Source: Anaerostipes amylophilus
Lineage (GTDB): Bacteria; Bacillota; Clostridia; Lachnospirales; Lachnospiraceae
Direction of reading: 5' to 3'
NCBI RefSeq assembly: GCF_025567365.1
Contig: NZ_JAOQJG010000002.1
Span: 186,001 to 250,000 of the forward strand
Length of the DNA: 64,000 nucleotides
Shown: positions 1 to 6,694 of the stretch, in pieces
Position numbering within the stretch: the first letter of the stretch is position 1
Layout: each line of letters begins with the position of its first letter
Notes under the pieces: generated by a model
The model's database searches: none
What the model was told of the DNA's origin: nothing
The model's input: only the letters and a program-made list of their open reading frames with translations
Program-made: the position numbers and the translations under genes

Positions 1-1
1 T

Positions 2-1543
2 TTAAAAGAACTTGGGATCAATGCAGTAGAATTAATGCCGATCTTTGAGTTTGATGAGATGATCAATGCAAGAGAGGTTGACGGAAAACAGCTTGTAGAA
101 TACTGGGGATATAATACGGTTGGATTTTTCTCACCAAATGCCAGTTATGCGGCAGCCGAAGAGGTCAATAATGAAGGAACAGAATTAAAAGAACTGATCA
201 GAGAATTCCATGAAAATGGAATCGAAGTTATTTTGGACGTTGTTTTTAACCATACAGCGGAAGGAAATGAACAGGGGCCATTCTTTAGTTTTAAAGGATT
301 TGACAATAATATTTATTATTTATTAACACCAGAAGGACATTACTATAACTTTAGTGGATGTGGAAACTCTCTAAACTGTAACCATCCAGTGGTTCAGCAG
401 ATGATCCTTGAATGTTTAAGACACTGGACAGTTCATTATCGTGTGGATGGTTTCCGCTTTGATCTTGCAAGTATTCTGGGAAGAGACGAAGACGGAATGC
501 CAATGAACAATCCACCGCTATTACGAAGTCTAGCTTACGATCCACTACTTAGAAATGTCAAGTTGATCGCAGAAGCATGGGATGCCGGTGGATTATACCA
601 GGTAGGAAATTTCCCTGCAAGTAAACGTTGGGCAGAATGGAATGGACAGTACCGTGATACAATGCGTGGATACTTAAAAGGAGACTTCTGGGAAGCAAAC
701 AGCGCCGCATGGAGAATCTGTGGTTCCGGAGATTTATATGGTGGATATTATTCTGAAGGAAATAACAACTATGCCGGATATAATTCCTGCATCAACTTCC
801 TTACTTGTCATGATGGATTTACGTTATATGATCTATATTCTTATAACAATAAACATAATGAAGCAAATGGCTGGAACAACACAGACGGAGCGAACGATAA
901 CCGAAGCTGGAACTGCGGTATGGAAGGAGATACGAATGATCCAGAAGTACTAAAACTAAGATATCGAATGATCCGAAATGCCTGTGCCATCTTAATGTGC
1001 AGCCGTGGAACACCAATGTTCTTCTCAGGAGACGAATTTGGAAATACGAAGTTTGGAAACAATAACAGCTACTGTCAGGACAATGAAATCTCATGGATCG
1101 ACTGGAGCTTATTAAAGAAGAACAAAGAATTATTTGAATTCTTCAAGTTTATGATCGCATACCGAAAGAAACATCCAGTCATCCGAAAGAAGCTTGATAA
1201 TGCAGTCTGCGGAATGGAAGGAATGCACGCACACGACGTCAACGCAGACCGCATGGAAGTATCACAAAATGCAAAAACATTGGCAGTCAGCTTTGCAGGA
1301 TACGACCGCAAGAAATGTAAAGATGATCTTGTTTACGTTGCAGTGAATGCTTATTGGGAAGAAGTGCGCATCACACTTCCAAACCTTGCAAATCATGGAG
1401 CCTGGTATCTGAGTGTGGATACTTATGGCGATGAGAATGGAAAGTATTGTTATGAAGAAGGAGAAGAAATTCGCATTGATCATGAGTATGTGATGAAACC
1501 ACGATCTATTGTGGTATTTACTGGGCGACAGGTTTTAAGGTAA
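2..1543 (+). CDS. glgX: Glycogen debranching enzyme / isoamylase-type GH13 (5' partial)
   Basis: Hydrolyses alpha-1,6 branch points of glycogen or limit dextrins in the cytoplasm. The reading frame is open to the window edge (codons from base 2, ...LGINAVELMP), so the true start lies upstream. The four GH13 regions are in order: DVVFNH (about 236), GFRFDLAS with the nucleophile Asp (codon 461), IAEAWD with the acid Glu (codon 572) and CHDG (about 806). The NNSYCQDNE stretch near 1060 is typical of isoamylase/GlgX. The N-terminal CBM48-like domain should lie outside the window. GlgX versus isoamylase/pullulanase cannot be separated from motifs alone. A weak hairpin near 1598-1650 may end transcription. 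Confidence 0.9.
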   Translation, partial: LKELGINAVELMPIFEFDEMINAREVDGKQLVEYWGYNTVGFFSPNASYAAAEEVNNEGTELKELIREFHENGIEVILDVVFNHTAEGNEQGPFFSFKGFDNNIYYLLTPEGHYYNFSGCGNSLNCNHPVVQQMILECLRHWTVHYRVDGFRFDLASILGRDEDGMPMNNPPLLRSLAYDPLLRNVKLIAEAWDAGGLYQVGNFPASKRWAEWNGQYRDTMRGYLKGDFWEANSAAWRICGSGDLYGGYYSEGNNNYAGYNSCINFLTCHDGFTLYDLYSYNNKHNEANGWNNTDGANDNRSWNCGMEGDTNDPEVLKLRYRMIRNACAILMCSRGTPMFFSGDEFGNTKFGNNNSYCQDNEISWIDWSLLKKNKELFEFFKFMIAYRKKHPVIRKKLDNAVCGMEGMHAHDVNADRMEVSQNAKTLAVSFAGYDRKKCKDDLVYVAVNAYWEEVRITLPNLANHGAWYLSVDTYGDENGKYCYEEGEEIRIDHEYVMKPRSIVVFTGRQVLR

Positions 1544-1722
1544 ATTTTGTGTGTATGTTTTAATGTATTGGTTTATACTTTTAGGCAATAGATAACTGAG
1601 AATTCTCTTAATTTAAGGTCTCGTAGAAATTAAGATAAGAGAATTTTCAAATATTTTGATATCGGTTAAAACTGAACTTGATGACAGAGTATTTAGGAAA
1701 AGAAAACATATAAAAAATTGAC

Positions 1723-1992
1723 CTTCTGGTGTATATGATAGAAATAAGATAAGAATCAATATTTAGAATAAAACGGTGGCAACGATTAGCATATTTTAAG
1801 TGCTTTTTTTACAAATTCGCAGCGTCCTGTGGTTGATTGTCTGAACGTAGCTGCGGGCATTTTGGCTCGCATCCAGTGAGTTATCAAAGGAACAGGTGCG
1901 GATCAGCGATTTGTAAAAAAAGCTCTTAAAATATGCGTGTTGCCACCGTTTTATTCTAAATATTGATTCTTATCTTATTTCTATCATATACA
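1723..1992 (+). repeat. Long inverted-repeat structured element, copy A
   Basis: Bases 1730-1783 and 1939-1992 form a perfect 54-bp inverted repeat. The helix continues inward, with a few mismatches, to the pair ACAAATTCGC / GCGATTTGT, which has a single bulged T. The core contains ATTGTCTGAACGT, a GCGGGC-ATTTTG-GCTCGC hairpin, GAGTTAT and the helix CCTGT/ACAGG. The left edge CTTCTGGT (1723-1730) is shared with the other copies. The element sits between the convergent ends of glgX and purC and stops 9 bases short of the purC stop, so it may also act as a terminator. Related to copies at 25776, 26151 and 43815. Confidence 0.85.
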
Positions 1993-2000
1993 ATGAAAGC

Positions 2001-2867
2001 CTATAAATCCTTTCCAGTAAGCATCTTATATGCCTGGAAATATTTATCGATTGTCTTATCAACAATATCCTGAGGAAGTTTCCAGTCGTGATCATTGTTC
2101 TTTAACCAGTCACGGGCGAACTGTTTGTCGAAGGATGGCTGTCCATGACCTGGTTCGTATTCGTCTGCTGGCCAGAAACGGGAGCTGTCTGGTGTTAGCA
2201 TTTCGTCACCGATTACCATGTTACCGTCTTCATCAAGACCAAATTCAAATTTAGTATCTGCGATAATGATTCCGTGTTCTAATGCATAATCTGCGCATTT
2301 CTTATATAATGCGATTGTTTTGTCACGTAACTGTTCTGCATATTCCTGACCTTTTCCAGGGAATTCTTTCTCAAGAACTTCAACGCTTCTTTCAAAAGAG
2401 ATATTCTCATCATGATCACCGATTTCTGCTTTTGTAGATGGTGTGTAGATTGGTTCAGGAAGTTTGTCGGATTCTTTTAATCCTTCAGGAAGTTTGATTC
2501 CACAGACTGTACCATTTTCCTGATAACTTGCCCAACCGCTACCTGTAATATATCCACGAACGATACATTCAATAGGAAGCATTGTAAGTTTCTTGCACAT
2601 CATGCTGTTTCCGTCGTATTTTTCCTGCTGGAAGAATTCAGGCATGTCTTTGACATCAACAGAGATCATGTGGTTAGGAACGATGTCTTTTGTAAGGTCG
2701 AACCAGAATTTAGACATCTGTGTTAAAACAGTTCCTTTCTTTGTGACATCATTCTTTAAGATGACGTCAAAGCAGCTGATACGGTCAGTTGCAACCATGA
2801 TCAGGCTGTCACCATTGTCATAAATCTCACGAACTTTACCTTCTTTGATCGGTTTCATTTCTTTCAT
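2001..2867 (-). CDS. purC: Phosphoribosylaminoimidazole-succinocarboxamide synthase (SAICAR synthase)
   Basis: Catalyses ATP-dependent condensation of CAIR with aspartate to give SAICAR in de novo purine synthesis (cytoplasm). At 288 aa it is the longer form of the family; the compact bacterial form is about 240 aa. Visible signatures are KEGKVREIY at the N-terminus (ATP-binding hairpin), ATDRISCFDV, VRGYITGSGW and the C-terminal DSSRFWP. It is a lone gene with no other pur gene beside it. The stop TAG lies 9 bases from element A, which may serve as its transcription end. Confidence 0.95.
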   Translation of the reverse strand: MKEMKPIKEGKVREIYDNGDSLIMVATDRISCFDVILKNDVTKKGTVLTQMSKFWFDLTKDIVPNHMISVDVKDMPEFFQQEKYDGNSMMCKKLTMLPIECIVRGYITGSGWASYQENGTVCGIKLPEGLKESDKLPEPIYTPSTKAEIGDHDENISFERSVEVLEKEFPGKGQEYAEQLRDKTIALYKKCADYALEHGIIIADTKFEFGLDEDGNMVIGDEMLTPDSSRFWPADEYEPGHGQPSFDKQFARDWLKNNDHDWKLPQDIVDKTIDKYFQAYKMLTGKDL

Positions 2868-3169
2868 TATTCATACCTCGCTGATAAATTGTCTCAATGT
2901 TTCTCAATTTTTCACTCTTTGTCTAATAATATAACATCAATTGTCGAAAAAATAAAGTCTGGATTGGAATTGTGAAGGTAGGATATATGGAAAGAAAAAG
3001 AAATTGTTTTGTGCAATATGACTAAAAAAAATCAAAAGGTCTTATTCATAATCATGGAAAAGCAATGTTTGATTGATGGTACATAAAAGATATGCAAATT
3101 TTAAATAAAGATATATCTTTTGAAACGTAAAAACATATCCTATGAACAAGTTAAAGGAGGATTTTGGAT
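2868..3169. other. Intergenic region, no gene seen
   Basis: About 300 bases between the divergent purC and the decayed EIIC gene. It is AT-rich and holds the upstream signals of both genes. On the plus strand the only clear signal is AAAGGAGG at 3153-3160, the ribosome binding site of the EIIC remnant. I could not place a convincing purC promoter and saw no PurR-type palindrome. Confidence 0.4.
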
Positions 3170-3571
3170 ATGGGAGGAAACAATAAGTTTATAGATAAGT
3201 TTTCCAATGTCGCAATGCGAGTTGGAGGGCAGATCCATCTGAAAGCACTGCGAGATACATTCGCAACGATCATGCCACTATACATCCTGGCAGGGGTAGC
3301 GGTACTGATCAACAATGTTGTATTACCGCTCATCTTAAAAGGAAATGCACTTGTAAATGCACAGTATTGGGGCACTGTCATTACAAATGGTACATTAAAT
3401 ATCTCAGGATTACTTGTGGCACCAATCGTTGCTTATATGTTATCACAAAGCAAACGATTTGAAAACCCACTTGCAGCAGCGATCATTGCTCTGGCAAGTT
3501 TGATCGTTATGATGCCAAACGTCTTAGAAGTCACACCAGTTGGTGCAGACAAAGCCGTTCAGGTATCTTAG
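3170..3571 (+). pseudogene. PTS sugar transporter subunit IIC, N-terminal fragment
   Basis: Start ATG 3170 is preceded by AAAGGAGG at good spacing; an in-frame TTG at 3164 is less likely. About 133 residues remain. They resemble the membrane entry of lactose/cellobiose-family EIIC: a leading helix (FIDKFSNVAMRV), then hydrophobic spans ending at MMPNVLEV. The family is normally about 430 aa, so two thirds are missing. The reading frame stops right after GADKAVQVS, where another frame opens that also codes for membrane segments. Together with the following fragments this is a collapsed sugar-uptake operon, probably not functional. Confidence 0.8.
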
Positions 3572-3735
3572 TATTAGCATTCTGGGGAATTATTTCCACT
3601 GTATTATTCGTATGTTTCGATACAAACCTTGTAGCATTACCAGCCATTGGAATCGCCATTGCTTATGCGGCAACAGCCGGCAAATTCAATCGTTTGGAAA
3701 AATGGACCAAAGCAGGGAAAATTAGATACTTATGA
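3562..3735 (+). pseudogene. Membrane-protein fragment, probably C-terminal part of a PTS IIC
   Basis: This open stretch, in a different frame, follows directly on the broken EIIC. It has no start codon of its own. It encodes two hydrophobic segments (LVLAFWGIIS..., LPAIGIAIAYAA) and then a basic tail KFNRLEKWTKAGK. That layout fits the end of a PTS permease, which makes the pair a frameshifted or internally deleted EIIC. It could belong to a different EIIC family from the N-terminal fragment. The family assignment is weak. Confidence 0.45.
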
Positions 3736-3967
3736 ATATCTGTCCAATTTCCTGGGAATCCTTTATGGAGTTCTAGACCCTGAAATATTCATTTTAAGCG
3801 GAAGTGTTGCATTGAAAATTCCTGGATTTATTGAGAAAGTAGAAAAAAGAACAAAAGAAAAGGTATATGATGCCTTAAAAGAAAATATAAAAATCGTGCC
3901 GGCGGCATTTGGGGAAGATTGCGGGCTTGTTGGAGCTGCATGTCTGATCCTTCAGGATCCGTCATAA
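3722..3967 (+). pseudogene. ROK-family sugar kinase, C-terminal fragment
   Basis: Roughly the last 80 residues of a ROK (repressor/ORF/kinase) glucokinase-type protein. DPEIFILSGSVALKIPGFIEKV is the conserved C-terminal glycine-rich segment, and EDCGLVGAACL is the usual ROK ending. The N-terminal ATP-binding and zinc motifs are absent and the fragment has no start. It is joined out of frame to EIIC sequence, so a deletion has fused the two genes. The intact locus probably phosphorylated sugars released by the neighbouring glucosidase. Confidence 0.75.
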
Positions 3968-3978
3968 GGAAAGGACAC

Positions 3979-4224
3979 ATGAATATGAGTCAAAAAGTTA
4001 CATTTCAGTGGTCAAGATTGATCAGAGATCTTGAGACAGGGGAAGCTGATGAAAATGCAGTAAAATTTTATCAGGACGTGATTGATGAATGCAAGAAGAA
4101 TGATATCATCTTAGTATTAAATCTTCATCATTTCGATCTTCCAATTGAACTATTCCAGAAATATGGAGGATGGGAAATCTATCCAAAAGCAATCTATGAC
4201 ATTGCAAAAAATTCTTATCAGTAA
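3979..4224 (+). pseudogene. GH1 beta-glucosidase / 6-phospho-beta-glucosidase fragment
   Basis: About 80 residues remain of a protein normally about 470 aa long. VTFQWSRLIRDLE matches the GH1 strand usually read as FRxSIxWxRI, and LVLNLHHFDLPIELFQKYGGWE matches the conserved TLxHFDxPxxLxxxxGGW segment. The N-terminal 60-70 residues, both catalytic glutamates and the rest of the barrel are missing. An ATG with an AAGGA site precedes it, but the product cannot be an active enzyme. Confidence 0.8.
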
Positions 4225-4263
4225 GAGTAGATAGATGGGTGCTTTTGGCATTTGCAATATGTT

Positions 4264-4319
4264 TTGCCCTCTGATAACAAATCGTGTATAATAAAAACAG
4301 AAGTGTGCCTAGGCATACT
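4264..4319 (+). promoter_or_regulatory. Promoter and palindromic operator of the decayed GntR gene
   Basis: TTGCCC at 4264-4269 and TATAAT at 4287-4292 are 17 bases apart. Just downstream, bases 4302-4319 (AGTGTGCCTAGGCATACT) form a nearly perfect 18-bp palindrome. Its position over the likely transcription start fits autorepression by the adjacent GntR-family protein. The operator role is inferred. Confidence 0.55.
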
Positions 4320-4336
4320 CGAATGGAGAAAATAAA

Positions 4337-4800
4337 TTGACAAAATACGAACGTATTGCAAATGACATGAAAGAAAAATAGAAAACGGAATCTACAAACC
4401 GAACGACCAGCTGCCATTTGAAGCAGAAATGTGTGAAGCCTATGGGGTTAGCCGTATCACAGTCAAGAAGGCAATGGATCTTCTTGTCAATGAAGGACTG
4501 GTTGTGAAATGCCGCGGTGCCGGGACTTTTGTGAAGAATATACCATTGATGACAGATACAGATCATCCTTATTCTACATCCAATCAGTTTTCAGGATTTG
4601 CACACACGGAAGGACATACCAATGTCACATCCATGGTACATGATTTTCAAGTAATTCCTGCAACCAAAGAAATAGCATCGCGCCTTAAGATCGAAGAAGT
4701 AGAACAGATCGTATTTTTAGACGATGGAAGAATCTTTGAATATTCCAAATCAAGACACCGAGGAGACAGATTTGAACTACATACTGTCAGTGTACAATAA
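4337..4800 (+). pseudogene. GntR/UTRA-family transcriptional regulator, frameshifted and internally deleted
   Basis: From TTG 4337 the sequence reads MTKYERIANDMKEK and then meets a stop at one missing A. Restoring one base gives IENGIYKPNDQLPFEAE and the intact winged helix, including VSRITVKKAMDLLVNEG and GAGTFV. The UTRA effector domain has lost its middle: it jumps from ASRLKIEE to VEQIVFLDDGRIFEYS and the normal ending HRGDRF. Relatives regulate beta-glucoside or amino-sugar uptake, which fits the wrecked PTS/GH1 genes upstream. Two independent lesions make a sequencing error an unlikely full explanation. Confidence 0.85.
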
Positions 4801-4821
4801 GAAATTAAACCAGAAAAGGAG

Positions 4822-4853
4822 AAGCCTGAAACTGTTTATATCAGTTTTAGGCT
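4822..4853 (+). promoter_or_regulatory. 12-bp hairpin just upstream of dus
   Basis: AGCCTGAAACTG and CAGTTTTAGGCT pair (one G-T) around a 7-base loop. The 3' arm holds the only AGG near the dus start at 4864, and no run of T follows. It may therefore mask a weak ribosome binding site rather than end transcription. Function not known. Confidence 0.45.
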
Positions 4854-4863
4854 GATTGTATTT

Positions 4864-5799
4864 ATGAAATTTTATTACGCACCCATGGAAAGTATCACGA
4901 TTTACTTATACCGAAATATTTATGAGAAACTATTTGGAGAAATCGATAAATATTACACACCATTTATCATGCCAAATGGCAAAAGAACCTTCAAAACAAG
5001 AGAATTTCAAGACGTCTTACCAGAACACAATGAAGGTCTGCACATTGTACCGCAGATTCTGACAAAAAGTTCCAAAGATTTTATTCGGACAGCCAAAGAA
5101 TTAAAAGAATTAGGATACGATGAAGTCAATTTAAATCTGGGCTGCCCATCAAGAACTGTTGTAGCTAAACAAAAAGGTTCCGGATTTTTACGAGAGCCAG
5201 AAGTATTAGACGATTTTCTTACAGAGATTTTCGATGCATTAGATATGAAGATTTCGATTAAGACAAGAATCGGATTGCGAGACACAGAAGAATTCGAAGA
5301 AATCCTAAGCATTTATAACCGCCATCCAGTTTATGAACTAACCATTCACCCAAGATTGCAGCAGGAATTCTATAAAGGAAAACCACACTTAGATGTCTTT
5401 GAATACGCAGTAGAACATAGCGAGAATCCACTCTGCTATAATGGAGATATTGTAACCAAAGAAGACTACGACAATATCACAACAAGATTTCCAAGTATAG
5501 ATGCAGTGATGATCGGAAGAGGCCTGCTAAGAAATCCAGCGCTTATCCGTGAGATCAAATACGGACAGAAATTAACAAAAAGAGAATTACTTGCCATGCA
5601 CGATGCTCTATACGAAGGCTATCAGGAATACCTAAGCGGAGACAAAAATGTTCTATATAAAATGAAAGAATTCTGGAACAACGCAGCCGTGATGTTCACA
5701 AACCACGAAAAATACGCAAAAAGAATACGAAAAGTCCAGACATTAAAAAATTATGAACAGGCAGTGAATGCATTATTTAGAGATCAACAATTAATTTAA
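4864..5799 (+). CDS. dus: tRNA-dihydrouridine synthase
   Basis: FMN-dependent enzyme that reduces uridines in tRNA to dihydrouridine using NAD(P)H. The 311-aa TIM-barrel protein begins with the family hallmark YYAPMES. The catalytic cysteine is Cys94 in NLNLGCPS, KTRIGL follows, and GDI and MIGRGLLRNP bind the FMN phosphate. The length is normal. The start is fixed by the N-terminal motif although no strong Shine-Dalgarno is present. Which uridine positions it modifies cannot be told from sequence alone. Confidence 0.92.
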   Translation: MKFYYAPMESITIYLYRNIYEKLFGEIDKYYTPFIMPNGKRTFKTREFQDVLPEHNEGLHIVPQILTKSSKDFIRTAKELKELGYDEVNLNLGCPSRTVVAKQKGSGFLREPEVLDDFLTEIFDALDMKISIKTRIGLRDTEEFEEILSIYNRHPVYELTIHPRLQQEFYKGKPHLDVFEYAVEHSENPLCYNGDIVTKEDYDNITTRFPSIDAVMIGRGLLRNPALIREIKYGQKLTKRELLAMHDALYEGYQEYLSGDKNVLYKMKEFWNNAAVMFTNHEKYAKRIRKVQTLKNYEQAVNALFRDQQLI

Positions 5800-5827
5800 T
5801 AAATTGGAGAAGCCACATAAAAGAAAC

Positions 5828-5960
5828 GGAATCCTGAAGATTAACAGAATTCCGATAGCTGAAAGAGAAGGCCAGCGCCTTGAGACGCTGGTCTAGTAGT
5901 CATAAGGGCTTATAGCCCTGGAGCGAACCACCCGTTGGACGGGTGGTCCTGATTTTTGTA
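5828..5960. mobile_element. Cluster of hairpins resembling the right end of an IS200/IS605-type element
   Basis: Four compact hairpins follow one another: CGGAAT/ATTCCG, GGCCAGCG/CGCTGGTC, AGGGCT-TAT-AGCCCT and ACCACCCGT-TGG-ACGGGTGGT. The last is followed by CCTGATTTTTG. A terminal ACCACCC hairpin after a string of small hairpins resembles the subterminal, guide-RNA-like ends of IS200/IS605 elements as I remember them. No tnpA or tnpB is present, so this would be a non-autonomous or residual copy. It could instead be an unrelated small RNA or a terminator. Confidence 0.45.
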
Positions 5961-6205
5961 AAAACAAGCAACGTATCATAAGAAATCATATAAAAATCAT
6001 GCGATCTAGAATCCCTTAAAGAAACTATTTGTCTGACATGATCAACTCCGGCAAGATCCGTAAAATCAAAACAAGAAACATGAGAATGCACGATCTCATT
6101 TCCAGAACTAAACAGCAAAACTTCAGAATTTGGATAAATGGAACAAATAAGATCAAGTTCTTTCGAAACATTATGATCAGTTACAACGACGATTTTGTTA
6201 CTCAT
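5900..6205 (-). CDS. Small hypothetical protein, probably truncated at the C-terminus
   Basis: A 101-aa ORF with a good GGAGG site 8 bases before its ATG. The first 80 residues look like a real soluble protein (MSNKIVVVTDHNVSKELD...). I do not recognise a family. The last 15 or so residues (TRPTGGSLQGYKPL) are encoded by the ACCACCC hairpin cluster, so the element seems to have replaced the original 3' end. It is either a short stress or regulatory protein or a broken remnant. Confidence 0.5.
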   Translation of the reverse strand: MSNKIVVVTDHNVSKELDLICSIYPNSEVLLFSSGNEIVHSHVSCFDFTDLAGVDHVRQIVSLRDSRSHDFYMISYDTLLVFTKIRTTRPTGGSLQGYKPL

Positions 6206-6307
6206 AATACGACCTCCTAAAAATATTTAACAGGATTATTACCAGAAAGGGGGAATGTATACATAAAATTTTAATTTCTGTCTTCAAACTACAAATCACA
6301 ATTTCTA

Positions 6308-6337
6308 TTGACAATCCAATCTCCCATATATTATAAT
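6308..6337 (+). promoter_or_regulatory. Promoter of the aspS leader
   Basis: TTGACA (6308-6313) and TATAAT (6332-6337), both perfect sigma-A hexamers, are separated by 18 bases. Transcription should begin near 6344, at the 5' end of the T-box leader. Confidence 0.75.
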
Positions 6338-6343
6338 GACCCA

Positions 6344-6616
6344 ATAGGCAACGACGGAGAAAAGTACCATAAATTATCGTTCCCAGTGAGCAGGCGATAG
6401 TGAGAATCCTGTAAAGTGAATTTATGCGAAGAACACTCCCGAGCATCAATCTGAACGCAGAACATGGATATAAGATTAGACCCTGTCAGTAGGTGCGACG
6501 TAAGCTGGGCGTTAACTGGCACACAAGAGAGACTGCAAGACAGTAAATCAGGTGGTACCGCGGACTAGAGATATACAGTTCGTCCTGAAGTAACAATTTC
6601 AGGACGGACTTTTTTA
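6344..6616 (+). promoter_or_regulatory. T-box riboswitch leader of aspS
   Basis: Senses uncharged tRNA and lets transcription continue into aspS. The diagnostic antiterminator bulge AGGTGGTACCGCGG is at 6550-6563. It overlaps a terminator whose arms CGTCCTGAA and TTCAGGACG (6581-6606) are followed by a T tract at 6610. The 5' half carries Stem I features, including an AGG-CGATAGTGAGAAT-CCT distal hairpin and a CTCCCGAG segment. From the downstream gene the specifier should be an Asp codon. I could not place it with certainty. Confidence 0.92.
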
Positions 6617-6694
6617 ATACTCATTTTTACAACAGGGAATTAAAAAACCGCCTGAACGATAGATAGAGAATACGAGAAAAAGGAGAAAAAGAAA

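Noticed and set aside
819..1311. Several minus-strand ORFs inside the debranching enzyme gene
   Set aside because: They lack start signals and recognisable domains and mirror a clear GH13 coding frame.
1730..1992. Element A as an ordinary purC/glgX terminator
   Set aside because: Arms of 54 bp with a conserved 100-base core that recurs elsewhere go far beyond a terminator, although it may also stop transcription.
1730..1992. Element family as integron attC sites
   Set aside because: No integrase, no cassette array and no RYYYAAC/GTTRRRY ends were found.
6029..6220. Plus-strand 63-aa ORF opposite the small hypothetical gene
   Set aside because: No ribosome binding site, whereas the minus-strand ORF has a strong one.
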